Below, piece by piece: positions 8,027-16,815 of a stretch of DNA of 64,000 nucleotides. Each line of letters begins with the position of its first letter. Within the stretch, counting starts at the first letter, position 1. The stretch comes from Scopulibacillus darangshiensis (GTDB taxonomy: Bacteria > Bacillota > Bacilli > Bacillales > Sporolactobacillaceae): positions 1 through 64,000 of the forward strand of contig NZ_SLXK01000013.1 of the NCBI RefSeq assembly GCF_004341035.1, written 5' to 3'. The position numbers and the translations under genes were made by a program. The notes beneath the pieces were generated by a model, which saw only the letters and a program-made list of their open reading frames with translations, did not search any database and was not told the origin of the DNA.

Positions 8027-9778
8027 TTGAGTCTTTTAGGACGGCTTTTCATCCGGAAAAATATTGTCCCTCCCGTAGTAATCGCCATTGTACTCCTTTT
8101 TTCGTGTATCCTCTTTCCTTTCACCGGGAAAGCGGTTTCTTTTGCTCCAGAAAATAAAAAAGCCCATATTTTGGTGGCTTATTCAACAAAAGACGGGAAG
8201 GTCAATGAAAAGGTTCGGATGCTTGATATGCTATTAAGCCACTTTTCCACTCATATCGTCTTTAAAAGTGCGAATGATGTAAAGCAAAACGACCTATCTG
8301 GCATCACCCACTTATTTTATTATGGCGCAGTCCAGACGAAGCTGCCGCAATCTTTTAGAACCCTAGGCAATAACTTTAAAGGATCCTATACAGTCATCGG
8401 TGCAAATGTCGGCCAGCTAAAGGATTTTGATTTCGTAGATGCCACATCACAGATTCCAGTAAATGCTTTAATGCTTTCAAACGGTAGACAGAGGAGCCTG
8501 CCGGAGACTGAACTCATATATAACACCCATGTAGACCCGCCTGCAAAAATTTTGATCAAGGGTGTCAATACAAATGGCGATCACCCACTGCTTGTCGCAA
8601 AAGGTTCAAGGTATTATTTTGCCAGATCGGATTTAGATGACCTTTTCAGCCTATTTCTAGCAGAAGGCTTACACCATATTTTTAATGAAAAGACACTAGC
8701 CGTACATCCCGCTTATCTTCGTCTAGAGGACGTTCATCCCATGGCTGATCCAAAAAAGTTAATGGCTGTTGCAAAGTTCTTGGAAAAGAAGCACATTCCA
8801 TACATGGTTGCTGTCATCCCTGTCTTCAAGGATCCAAAGACCCATAAAGAATATCATTATTCAGATGCCCCGAAAGTCGTCAAGGCGCTGAAATATATGC
8901 AGGAGAACGGCGGCAGCATTGTGATGCACGGATACACTCACCAATATCGTGACAGTGAAACGGGAGAAGGCTTTGAGTTTTGGGATGTAAAAAACAATGC
9001 GCCGATTTCCGGCGATGCGGGAGCAAATGAGAAAACACCAAATCAGCAAACCTTTAATAATGCGAAGAGCTACAAATTATTCTTGCAAAAGCAGAAAAGG
9101 TTTGAAGGGCACTACATTAATCAAAAACTGACAAAGGGCATTCAAGAACTCACCGCCCAAGGACTCTACCCGCTCGCATTTGAAGCGCCGCATTATACGA
9201 TGTCACTCGAAGGATACAACATCGTATCACACTACTTTTCCACGTATGTCGGCCAAATCCAAACAAGCAATAAAGACTGGCATGTTATGAGAACGGCCCC
9301 TTTTGTAACCCGGCCATCCTTTTTGAATGGCATGCTATTACTTCCTGAAACCATCGGTTATGTTCCTGAAAAAGAGAAGAACGGTGTGGAAATGATGATG
9401 AAAAATGCCAGTGGGCAGCTCATCGTCAAAGATGGCATAGTCGCAGGTTTCTATCATCCTTATCTGGGTATTGACAGGCTTAAAAAGCTTGTCAATCAAA
9501 TGGCAAAAATCCCGGATATTAAATGGATCGATTTAAAAAAGCTTGATAACAAGGTCCTAGCCGCAAATGTGACCATCACATCTGGCTCAAATGGCCTCCA
9601 TGTTCAGTCAACCCTTTTGCCCCATGGGGACCAGCTTAAATCTCTTGGCGATAAACTACAAAAGGCGACACTGCTGGTAGTCCTTACCCTAGTCGGTCTT
9701 GGCATTGTTTTATTTATCTTCGGGATGGTTCGAAACAAAGTACTAGATCGGGAAAAAGAGCTTCACGGGAGGGTTTAA
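8027..9778 (+). CDS. DUF2334 polysaccharide-deacetylase-like exported protein (YdaL-like)
   Basis: 583 residues. An N-terminal membrane anchor/signal (residues 13-33) exposes a large domain outside the cell. The DUF2334 domain begins near residue 225 with the deacetylase-like motif LRLEDVHP, has the SIVMHGYTHQY metal-site motif near residue 302 and EAPHYTMS near residue 387. A C-terminal membrane helix precedes a basic tail (near 545-570). TTG 8027 is the start: AGGAGG lies eight bases upstream and no ATG is near. It probably modifies the polymer made by the preceding synthase at the cell surface. Confidence 0.82.
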   Translation: MSLLGRLFIRKNIVPPVVIAIVLLFSCILFPFTGKAVSFAPENKKAHILVAYSTKDGKVNEKVRMLDMLLSHFSTHIVFKSANDVKQNDLSGITHLFYYGAVQTKLPQSFRTLGNNFKGSYTVIGANVGQLKDFDFVDATSQIPVNALMLSNGRQRSLPETELIYNTHVDPPAKILIKGVNTNGDHPLLVAKGSRYYFARSDLDDLFSLFLAEGLHHIFNEKTLAVHPAYLRLEDVHPMADPKKLMAVAKFLEKKHIPYMVAVIPVFKDPKTHKEYHYSDAPKVVKALKYMQENGGSIVMHGYTHQYRDSETGEGFEFWDVKNNAPISGDAGANEKTPNQQTFNNAKSYKLFLQKQKRFEGHYINQKLTKGIQELTAQGLYPLAFEAPHYTMSLEGYNIVSHYFSTYVGQIQTSNKDWHVMRTAPFVTRPSFLNGMLLLPETIGYVPEKEKNGVEMMMKNASGQLIVKDGIVAGFYHPYLGIDRLKKLVNQMAKIPDIKWIDLKKLDNKVLAANVTITSGSNGLHVQSTLLPHGDQLKSLGDKLQKATLLVVLTLVGLGIVLFIFGMVRNKVLDREKELHGRV

Positions 9779-9810
9779 GAAAACAGGGATAATATGACAG
9801 GATGCAAAAA

Positions 9811-9841
9811 GAACCGGAAAACGTCCGTTTTCTTCCGGTTC
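9811..9841. terminator. Bidirectional terminator
   Basis: A long hairpin (GAACCGGAAAACG against CGTTTTCTTCCGGTTC) sits between the plus-strand DUF2334 gene and the minus-strand exporter gene, with T-rich flanks on the plus side. It probably serves both. Confidence 0.75.
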
Positions 9842-9844
9842 TCC

Positions 9845-10279
9845 TCATACTTTTTTCATATTCCTTAAGACATGGTTGATGACCTCAGACAACACCAGGC
9901 CGACAGCAATGGCTCCGGAAATCATGAATGCTTTTGCAGCCATTTCAAGTGCTGCATTATAATCATTTTGGACAAAATGCTTCATGGCGTTAAATGCCAG
10001 TCCTCCGGGCACTAAAGGAATTATACCCGCGACACTAAAGATGATGATCGGCAGCTTATACCTCTTTGCGAACATATGACTGATGGCGGCAATCACGAAG
10101 GCGGCAACTAAGGTCGCCACGACACTGTCGAATTCAACGTTATTAAGCTCAAAATACACGAGCCAGCCGAGCATGCCAACAAATCCGCAGGGAAGAAGGG
10201 AGCGCCTTGGAACATTGAAAAGCACACCAAAGGCAGCTGAAGCAATAAAACTTGTAACAGCTTGCTCTAATAGGACCAT
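9845..10279 (-). CDS. Threonine/serine exporter, small subunit (YjjB/ThrE_2 type)
   Basis: Membrane protein of 144 residues with four to five hydrophobic segments and the motif VPGGLAFNAM near residue 88. The family is the C-terminal half of ThrE, split into its own gene; it acts with a YjjP-type partner to export threonine, serine or succinate. The partner is the gene just upstream, 20 bases away. GAGGTG precedes ATG 10279. Confidence 0.85.
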   Translation of the reverse strand: MVLLEQAVTSFIASAAFGVLFNVPRRSLLPCGFVGMLGWLVYFELNNVEFDSVVATLVAAFVIAAISHMFAKRYKLPIIIFSVAGIIPLVPGGLAFNAMKHFVQNDYNAALEMAAKAFMISGAIAVGLVLSEVINHVLRNMKKV

Positions 10280-10299
10280 ATCAGCCCACCTCTTTTTCT

Positions 10300-11049
10300 C
10301 TAGTAAATGGCAAAGACTACCGCAATACCTGTTCCTATGGCAAAGGCAGTGATAAGTGCTTCTGCCCCTTTGGATAATCCCGAGACTAAATGACCAGCCA
10401 TGAGATCCCTAACAGCGTTAGTAATAACCACTCCGGGGACAAGCGGCATAACCGAACCAATGATAATTTTGTCGAGCTCGCTGCCAATACCAATTGAAAC
10501 CATAAGAAATGCAGTTAAGCCAATAATAAAAGAAGCCAGAAGCTCGGCAAAAAATTTTATCTTCACAAAATGGTGGAAGTATATCATTCCGGCAAATCCT
10601 AATCCACCCGAAATAAAGGCAGGAATAAAATCACCCCATCCCCCTTGAAACATGATTAAAAAGCAGCCGCTGGCGATTGCCGCGGCAGCGATTTGGAGCG
10701 GGATTGGCGTTGCGTGCCCAAGCTTTTCAGCGCCTTTTAATTCACGACTGGCTTCTTTAATTGATAAACACCCTTCACTTGCCTTTCTTGAGATGCTGTT
10801 GACGGTCGCTACCTTATCCAGGTTGTTCGTCCGCTCCGATATTCTAATTAATTTTGTAGGCGTCAGCCCATCTACTGAAAATATAATGCCAGTTGGCGTG
10901 ACATAACTTTGCGCATCATTAATGCCATAGGAAGCGGCGAGCCGTGCCATCGTATCTTCCACCCGATAAGTCTCAGCCCCATTTTCCAGCATGATCTTCC
11001 CAGCGAGCAAACAAACGTCCATGATCTCATGGGTCTGTGTCATTTGCAT
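10300..11049 (-). CDS. Threonine/serine exporter, large subunit (YjjP/ThrE type)
   Basis: About 249 residues. The N-terminal cytoplasmic part has the family signature (AGKIMLENGAETYRVEDTM) and is followed by five membrane segments, with the conserved MPLVPGVVITNAVRDL near residue 205. The start ATG 11049 overlaps the helicase stop codon by one base (TGATG), so translation is likely coupled; a GTG at 11052 and an ATG at 11043 are alternatives. It works with the small subunit encoded immediately downstream. Confidence 0.85.
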   Translation of the reverse strand: MQMTQTHEIMDVCLLAGKIMLENGAETYRVEDTMARLAASYGINDAQSYVTPTGIIFSVDGLTPTKLIRISERTNNLDKVATVNSISRKASEGCLSIKEASRELKGAEKLGHATPIPLQIAAAAIASGCFLIMFQGGWGDFIPAFISGGLGFAGMIYFHHFVKIKFFAELLASFIIGLTAFLMVSIGIGSELDKIIIGSVMPLVPGVVITNAVRDLMAGHLVSGLSKGAEALITAFAIGTGIAVVFAIY

Positions 11050-12191
11050 CACTTCTCGGCTTTGTCCATCATTTTCCCTTTGTACAACACTTTCTGATGT
11101 ACAGGGATGTTCAGTTCACGGCTGAATTGCTTCAGAACGCGTTCTTCCCTTGGTGCTACAATCGATATCACCGTACCAGACGCCCCCGATCTTCCTGTCC
11201 GTCCGGAACGATGAATGTATTGGTCAGCATTTTCAGGCGGATCGAACTGAATGACGTGTGTCAGTCCTTGAATATCCAGCCCTCTTGCGGCTACATCTGT
11301 TGTAATGAGCAGTGAGCATTTGCCTTCACGGAAATTCTTAAGTGCCGCTGCACGATCTGTTTTTTTCGCTTCGCTGTGCAGTACATCTAATGAAAATCCC
11401 TTATATTTCAGTTTTTCCGACAAAACCGAGAGATTGCCTATATCCCTAACAAAAACAAGAACCTTTTCCGGTTCGAGCCTCATTATTTTCCCAAGAATAT
11501 CGACCTTTTCCCTCGCATCACAAACAACATAGTTGTGCCGGGTATTTGATTCATTCGCCTTGCCCCGTCCGATTCGAATCAGTTCAGCGTTTTCGGATAG
11601 TTCGCGGGCTTGCTGTTCGGTCTTTTCGGGCAAAGTTGCCGAGAAGACAAGCAGCTGCCGGTCTCTTAAAGTTGCCTTGATAATGTCTTTGATTGTGTTC
11701 ATGTGTTCCGGGACTAGCAGTTGATCGCCTTCATCCATAACAATCGATTTTACTTCATGCATTTTCAACTTTTTCAGCCTGATTAATTCCAGTACCCGTC
11801 CGGGGGTGCCAACAACAATTTGCGGACGTTTCTTTAATTTTTCTATTTGTCTCTTCACATTGGCCCCGCCGATGAAGGATGCTTTGCCGATGCCGCTATT
11901 TTCCGTCCACTTTTGAACCTGTTCATAAATTTGCATCACTAGTTCGCGGGAGGGTGCGAGAATAATTGCTCTCGTACCTTTTGCTTCCGGATCAATTTGC
12001 TCTAGCAAGGGCAAGAGATAGGCAAGTGTTTTGCCCGTTCCGGTTGGGGATTCCGCGATAATGTCCACCCCCTCCAAAACGAGCGGGGCAGCCTTCATCT
12101 GAATGGCTGTCGGTTTTTCAAATCCGGATTTTTCCCATGCCTTCTGTAAAAAGGGTTTCACTGATGTTATAAATGACCAATTCTCAAGCAT
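11049..12191 (-). CDS. yfmL: DEAD-box RNA helicase, YfmL type
   Basis: 380 residues, full length for YfmL, which in B. subtilis affects ribosome assembly. The motifs appear in order: Q-motif region FEKPTAIQ (24-31), Walker A AESPTGTGKT (46-55), PSREL, TPGR, motif II DEGD (153-156), SAT, ARGLD and HRSGRTGR. Motif II reads DEGD rather than DEAD; B. subtilis YfmL also departs from DEAD, so this is a family trait and not damage. AAAGGAG precedes ATG 12191. Its stop overlaps the exporter start. Confidence 0.92.
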   Translation of the reverse strand: MLENWSFITSVKPFLQKAWEKSGFEKPTAIQMKAAPLVLEGVDIIAESPTGTGKTLAYLLPLLEQIDPEAKGTRAIILAPSRELVMQIYEQVQKWTENSGIGKASFIGGANVKRQIEKLKKRPQIVVGTPGRVLELIRLKKLKMHEVKSIVMDEGDQLLVPEHMNTIKDIIKATLRDRQLLVFSATLPEKTEQQARELSENAELIRIGRGKANESNTRHNYVVCDAREKVDILGKIMRLEPEKVLVFVRDIGNLSVLSEKLKYKGFSLDVLHSEAKKTDRAAALKNFREGKCSLLITTDVAARGLDIQGLTHVIQFDPPENADQYIHRSGRTGRSGASGTVISIVAPREERVLKQFSRELNIPVHQKVLYKGKMMDKAEK

Positions 12192-12206
12192 ATGGTTCTC
12201 CTTTTG

Positions 12207-12509
12207 TTAACCTTTTATAGTGTCTTCTAAAAGTTCAAATCCGTTTTCGGTAAAAAGATAATCCAGGGTAATATCGTCGTTTTTTACCAATATCCGGCAA
12301 TGTCCTATGACGCGGTCAGCATCCTTCTTAAATGCCATTTCTAAGTCACCATGGTATTTGGAGTCAAAAGAAGATGTATAAAAATCCTGATGATTGACAT
12401 GGATAGTGCGAATAAAATTAAGAATGTTAACTTCGATTTGTTCCTTTAATGACAATGTCTCAAACTCCTTCTTTAGAAGCTTTCTAAGGTCTATTTCGTT
12501 ATATCTCAT
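12207..12509 (-). CDS. Hypothetical protein, 100 aa
   Basis: Small charged protein beginning MRYNEIDLRKLL, with two predicted helices and then a beta-like C-terminal half (CRILVKNDDITLDYLFTENGFELLED). I place the start at ATG 12509 behind GGGAG rather than at 12533. I do not recognise a family. It lies 16 bases after... that is, downstream of the PC4-like gene and just upstream of yfmL on the same strand, so it is probably cotranscribed with both. Confidence 0.6.
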   Translation of the reverse strand: MRYNEIDLRKLLKKEFETLSLKEQIEVNILNFIRTIHVNHQDFYTSSFDSKYHGDLEMAFKKDADRVIGHCRILVKNDDITLDYLFTENGFELLEDTIKG

Positions 12510-12525
12510 ACATGACTCCCGTTTT

Positions 12526-12744
12526 TTATTCAAAGTCCTGCAAAAGCTGTTTTAAATTCAAAAGGTCTTCTTTTGTTAGAGTAATCCCTTTACCCATTTT
12601 TTCATGTCCCGGTGACCAATCCCTCAAGTCAAACTTTGGATCTCTGCCGTTCCAGCTGATTAAGTTCAATTCTTTCGTCCAACCTTTAGGCGAATCTGAA
12701 AGGACACCTACGGTTTCAATAATTTCATATTTAATGTCTGCCAT
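12526..12744 (-). CDS. YdbC-like single-stranded-DNA-binding protein (PC4 family)
   Basis: 72 residues. It shows the bacterial YdbC/PC4 pattern: beta-strands ending in TKELNLISWNGRDPKFDLRDW, then a KMGKGITLTKEDLLNLKQLL helix. Lactococcal YdbC has the human PC4 fold and binds single-stranded DNA; a role in transcription or repair is inferred from that family. It is next to the 100-aa hypothetical gene, with the frames nearly touching. Confidence 0.8.
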   Translation of the reverse strand: MADIKYEIIETVGVLSDSPKGWTKELNLISWNGRDPKFDLRDWSPGHEKMGKGITLTKEDLLNLKQLLQDFE

Positions 12745-12767
12745 TTAAGCCCCTCCTCTGCCGTGTA

Positions 12768-13646
12768 TTAACCAAAAAGCTGCAAAAACTTGTCTGGAAT
12801 TGTTGTTTCAAAACGAAGGTGTTTACCGGTTATTGGGTGTTTAAATGCCAGGACCTGTGCATGCAAACCCAGCCTGCCAATCACATTTTTTTTCGAGCCA
12901 TATTTCTTGTCACCAACTATGGGATGACCAAGATCTTGCATATGAACGCGAATTTGATTTTTCCTTCCCGTCTCGAGATGGACTTCTAACAGGGAAAAGG
13001 CCCGATTCGACTTCAGAACACTATAATGTGTGACAGCCTTTTGCCCACTCCCCGGTCTTTTACTTGACACCATGATATATGTCTTCGTTTCTTTTAGCCA
13101 CGATGTCATTGTCCCTTTTGTTTGCTCTACCCTGCCCGCAACGAGTGCAATGTATGTCCGCTCGAGCACCGCCTCCTGCCAAGCGCTTTGCAGCAAACGC
13201 TTTGCCTTTTCATTCTTGGCAAACATCATTACTCCGGATGTATCACGATCAAGGCGATGGACAATGAAAATGCGGTTTCTGGCATTTTGACTGCGGACAT
13301 GATCCATGAGCTGCTTATAGGCTGTTAAATCTCTTTCCTTTGCGGTTGCAATAGACAAAAGCCCGGCTTCCTTATTAATAACGATGATATCGTCATCCTC
13401 GTGGAGAATTTGCAATCCGTTCAGCTTTTTGCCCGCTGATACCATGCCAAAGTGAATGGTGACTCGATCTCCAGGCCGGAGTGGGTGATTATGTTTGGTT
13501 ACAGCCTGTCCATTAACCGATACTTGCCCTCTTGTCATAATGCCCTTAACTGAATTCCTGCTGCGGTTTGATAAACGGTCAAGCAGGAAGCCTAACAGCT
13601 CGCCTTGCTCCTCAACCATAAACTCTCTTGTCTTTTCCTTTTTCAC
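12768..13646 (-). CDS. RluA-family RNA pseudouridine synthase
   Basis: 292 residues. An N-terminal S4 RNA-binding domain (about 12-75: LLDRLSNRSRNSVKGIMTRGQVSVNG) is followed by the catalytic domain with the signature HRLDRDTSGV near residue 130, where the Asp is the nucleophile, and a C-terminal GRKNQIRVHM motif. It converts uridine to pseudouridine in RNA; the target base cannot be told from sequence. Start is GTG 13646 with AAAGGGG upstream. Confidence 0.9.
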   Translation of the reverse strand: MKKEKTREFMVEEQGELLGFLLDRLSNRSRNSVKGIMTRGQVSVNGQAVTKHNHPLRPGDRVTIHFGMVSAGKKLNGLQILHEDDDIIVINKEAGLLSIATAKERDLTAYKQLMDHVRSQNARNRIFIVHRLDRDTSGVMMFAKNEKAKRLLQSAWQEAVLERTYIALVAGRVEQTKGTMTSWLKETKTYIMVSSKRPGSGQKAVTHYSVLKSNRAFSLLEVHLETGRKNQIRVHMQDLGHPIVGDKKYGSKKNVIGRLGLHAQVLAFKHPITGKHLRFETTIPDKFLQLFG

Positions 13647-13698
13647 ATGTGTGCCCCTTTGATTAATTCTTTATCATCTTTCCTAAGTACCGATGAAT

Positions 13699-14607
13699 TT
13701 AATCCCACTGATAAGGTGTTTCCTGGTAGACGTAATAATTTAGCCAGTTGGCAAAAAGAAGGTGAGCATGTGAGCGCCATCTGTTAAGCGGCTGTTCAAG
13801 CGGATTGTCACCCGGAAAGTAATTTTCGGGAATTTGGGTATCCAGCCCTTTATTCGCATCTCGATTGTATTCTGCGGCCAAGGTGTCAGCATCATATTCC
13901 AAATGACCAGTTAGCATGATATGCTTTTCATCTTTGGACATAATGATAAACGGTCCGGCTTCTTCCGAATGCGAGAGCAGGACAAGATCTTCACTGGCCA
14001 AAATTTGCTCCTTTAAAGTCTCCGTATAGCGGGAATGGGGTGCTAAATATTCTTCATCAAAGCCACGGACAAGCTTTACCGTCGGATCCGTCAGTGTGTG
14101 TTTATATACGCCAAAACATTTCTTGGGAAGCTCATACTTGCCAATCCCATAGTGATAATATAGACAGGCCTGCGCCCCCCAGCAAATATTTAAGACAGAG
14201 GTCACATTTGTTTTTGTCCACTCCATAATTTCCGTCAGTTCAGCCCAATAATCGGCTTCTTCGAAGGGAATATGCTCAATCGGAGCTCCGGTAATTATCA
14301 TGCCGTCATAGCGGCGGCTTTTGATCCGTTCAAAGGTTGTATAAAACTGTTCCAGATGCCATTTGCTTATATTTTTTGATTCATGTGTTGCGGTTCTGAG
14401 GAACGAAACATTGATCTGAAGCGGTGAATTACTGAGCAGTCTCAAGAGCTGAGCTTCAGTCCTTTCTTTTTCAGGCATTAAATTCAAAATCAATATATTT
14501 AAAGGACGAATGTCCTGATGTGTCGCTTGGCTCTCGCCCATTACAAAAATGTTTTCCTTTTTTAGAATGCCGCGAGCTGGTAATTGCTCAGGAATATTAA
14601 TTGGCAA
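13699..14607 (-). CDS. metA: Homoserine O-acetyltransferase (MetA family)
   Basis: First committed step of methionine synthesis: homoserine is acylated at oxygen. 302 residues, with ICWGAQA carrying the nucleophilic Cys and GHLEYD carrying the active-site His. The acyl-donor selector at residue 111 is Glu (GAPIEH), the state shown for Bacillus MetA enzymes that use acetyl-CoA; Gly there gives succinyl-CoA use. The start is TTG 14607 with GGAGGG seven bases upstream, giving the standard N-terminus [15 protein letters not shown] see no S-box riboswitch in the short leader. Confidence 0.93.
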   Translation of the reverse strand: MPINIPEQLPARGILKKENIFVMGESQATHQDIRPLNILILNLMPEKERTEAQLLRLLSNSPLQINVSFLRTATHESKNISKWHLEQFYTTFERIKSRRYDGMIITGAPIEHIPFEEADYWAELTEIMEWTKTNVTSVLNICWGAQACLYYHYGIGKYELPKKCFGVYKHTLTDPTVKLVRGFDEEYLAPHSRYTETLKEQILASEDLVLLSHSEEAGPFIIMSKDEKHIMLTGHLEYDADTLAAEYNRDANKGLDTQIPENYFPGDNPLEQPLNRWRSHAHLLFANWLNYYVYQETPYQWD

Positions 14608-14727
14608 CAGCGGTCCCTCCAATCCGAAAATCAATAACAATTAGTTAGATTTTACTCTTTTAAACGGTCTTTAACAACCTTTTGCAAGACTAATTGAAAA
14701 ATAGAATTACCGGATTTGGGGTCTAGA

Positions 14728-15486
14728 TCAAGAAAGCGTCCGCAAGGCTGACAGAGCAGCAATTGCCGTTTCGATTTCCTCATCGTCGGGTTCTGATGTG
14801 ACAACATATCGCTGCATAGCAAGGCCTATCATAAAAAAGGGGTATAGGGCATAATGAAGCCAATGATTTTGATCATGCCAAGGAAGGATAAAAAGCTCAT
14901 AGCCTACAGCCCAACTTAGAATCAGGCGGAGCCACGAATCAATGGGTAAGAACGAAAGAACAGCGTATGTAAAACCGAAGAAAACAACAAAATTTGTGCC
15001 GCAGCTGACGGATACTCTATCTTCCTTACGAACATTTTCAACCGTTAATTCGATGTTTTTCTCATAGGCATGAAAGGTTTTATGTTCCGCACCGTGGTAA
15101 GACGCCATTCGCGATCTTTTAAAAAGCAGGAAAAACCAGACAAATATCAGCACTTTGGAGATCTTCAAGAAAACCGTTAAACCATTAACAGTTTGGCCAT
15201 AGGCTTCATCAGGCATTAAAAAAGATAATCCTTCTAAAACCACAAAAAACGCCCCCAAAAGAATTAGAAGCGGCTTCCACAATGTCAGAAAAATATCAAT
15301 ATACAACATAGCCCCTCTCAAAAAGGGAACAGCATACAAACGGTCAATCCAAGGGATCTCCCGCCAAAACTTGCGTGACATTTCTGTTCTAATTTCACCG
15401 ATATCATTCCGATAAGCTTTGACATTCGTATTCTTCCCCGAAAAAGAGACACCATGGAAATGGGCTCTTCCACCCGTGACGTCCAT
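14728..15486 (-). CDS. DUF1385 membrane protein (YqhQ type)
   Basis: About 252 residues. N-terminal GGRAHFHGVSFSG matches the family opening, then four membrane segments, the family motif YHGAEHKTFHAYE near residue 135 and SCGTNFV near residue 163. A metal- or substrate-binding role has been suggested from the His/Glu/Cys pattern, but function is unknown. ATG 15486 is chosen over 15570 because GGAGGTGG lies ten bases upstream. B. subtilis yqhQ lies next to pepP (yqhT); here that neighbour is absent. Confidence 0.85.
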   Translation of the reverse strand: MDVTGGRAHFHGVSFSGKNTNVKAYRNDIGEIRTEMSRKFWREIPWIDRLYAVPFLRGAMLYIDIFLTLWKPLLILLGAFFVVLEGLSFLMPDEAYGQTVNGLTVFLKISKVLIFVWFFLLFKRSRMASYHGAEHKTFHAYEKNIELTVENVRKEDRVSVSCGTNFVVFFGFTYAVLSFLPIDSWLRLILSWAVGYELFILPWHDQNHWLHYALYPFFMIGLAMQRYVVTSEPDDEEIETAIAALSALRTLS

Positions 15487-15638
15487 TAATTCGTCCACCT
15501 CCACGCGAATTCCAAAAATTCTGAAATGGCAGTTACCTTTATTATATAAAGAAAACTTAGGTTTAGCCAAGCCCTTGATGGTGAAAGCATTACATACTTC
15601 ACCCCCAGCCTGAACAAAATATTCTTAGGAGGTGTGAT

Positions 15639-15794
15639 ATGAGTAAAAGTAAGAAAAAACAAATCGATCCAGGTTTTAATGACGAGCAGGCCATTCGAAA
15701 AAATCAAACGAGAGAATTTGATCATGAATTCGCCAACGAACCATTGACCGAGGCTGAGAGGCAAAATAATAAAAAGACGAAGAAGAGGCAATAG
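15639..15794 (+). CDS. sspO: Small acid-soluble spore protein O-like (SspO)
   Basis: 51 residues, too short for most gene finders. The C-terminus PLTEAERQNNKKTKKRQ is nearly identical to the end of B. subtilis SspO (formerly CotK), and a short linker follows an N-terminal basic stretch (MSKSKKK). SspO is a minor spore-core protein made in the forespore under sigma-G. AGGAGG sits six bases before ATG 15639. It points away from the DUF1385 gene and ends before a strong terminator. The N-terminal half is diverged, so confidence rests on the C-terminal motif. Confidence 0.8.
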   Translation: MSKSKKKQIDPGFNDEQAIRKNQTREFDHEFANEPLTEAERQNNKKTKKRQ

Positions 15795-15806
15795 ACCTTA
15801 CAGAAA

Positions 15807-15865
15807 AAACCGGGTGCAGGGCTAATCGGATGGTGTAAAGACCGCGCACCTGCTGCACTCGGTTT
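15807..15865 (+). terminator. Rho-independent terminator of sspO
   Basis: Arms AAACCGGGTGCAG (15807-15819) and CTGCACTCGGTTT (15853-15865) pair with one mismatch and enclose a 33-base loop, which itself has G/C-rich pairs. The 3' flank is CTCCTCTTT. Confidence 0.65.
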
Positions 15866-15971
15866 CTCCTCTTTAATTCATATGGGTTTACAGACCCTTT
15901 GTATTCCCGTAGTTTTTTAAAATTGTTTGCGGAAGAATAAAAGCGGCATTTTGAGGATTTTTTTACAACGA

Positions 15972-16721
15972 CTATACTTCTATATACCCTAATTCCTTAG
16001 AAATCGATTGTGCCGTCCTCACGATACTTTGGATTATTGCACGGTTTTCGCTTCCATTCATATAAGGGGCCGGTCCAACCATGTTGAGTGCGGCTATTGT
16101 TTTTCCAGTGTAAGATTGAATCGGGGCTGCTATACCATATATTCCATATTCATTTTCGTTGTTGCTGATCGAATATCCCATCTCCCGAATCACGTTAAGT
16201 TCATTCTCTAACTTGTCAATTGCCGTGATTGTATTAGGCCCCCGCTGCTGCAGCCCTTTAGCAATAGTTGGCTTCACCAAAAATGGGTTATAAGTCAGCA
16301 GTATTTTACCCGTACTAAAACAATAGGTAGGTTTTCTTGTACCAATGTGAGTCGGCACAGGGACCGCATGACGCGATGCAACCTTTAGGACAAATATGAA
16401 CTCGCCTTTTTCATCTAACATGCCAATGTGAACAGCACCGTTAAAGCTTTTTGTTAATTCTTGGACTAACGGCAGGGCCTCATTGTATATATCCTGCTGA
16501 TACATGACCTGATTACCCCATTCAAACAACTTCCAACCGAGTCTGTACTTATTTTGATTATCCCTTACAAGCATGCCTTCCTCACACAATGAACGGATCA
16601 AATGATGAACCGTACTAGGGTTCATATCCAGCTTCGTAGCAATGTCCAGATTACCCAGCACCGGTTCATACTCTGTAAAACAATTAAGTATTTTTGCGAC
16701 CTTATGAATAGTGGCAATCAC
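15972..16721 (-). CDS. IclR-family transcriptional regulator of the anthranilate operon
   Basis: 249 residues with an N-terminal winged helix-turn-helix (about 5-60: LDIATKLDMNPSTVHHLIRSL) and a C-terminal effector domain (about 75-245: FSTGKILLTY, YGIYGIAAPI). IclR proteins commonly control aromatic meta- or ortho-cleavage operons with a pathway intermediate as effector. It is the last gene in the minus-strand catabolic run, 94 bases after the decarboxylase gene, so it may be cotranscribed or have its own promoter. GTG 16721 is the start with AAGGGGA upstream. The likely target is the promoter at 25958-25986. Confidence 0.88.
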   Translation of the reverse strand: MIATIHKVAKILNCFTEYEPVLGNLDIATKLDMNPSTVHHLIRSLCEEGMLVRDNQNKYRLGWKLFEWGNQVMYQQDIYNEALPLVQELTKSFNGAVHIGMLDEKGEFIFVLKVASRHAVPVPTHIGTRKPTYCFSTGKILLTYNPFLVKPTIAKGLQQRGPNTITAIDKLENELNVIREMGYSISNNENEYGIYGIAAPIQSYTGKTIAALNMVGPAPYMNGSENRAIIQSIVRTAQSISKELGYIEV

Positions 16722-16815
16722 TTTTGTTCCCCTTTCTTTTAATCGGGAATATTTTGTAAAAGGCTACGCGTAAATAAAATTAATTGGATCCATTTCCATG
16801 TTTGAAAAGCTTTGC

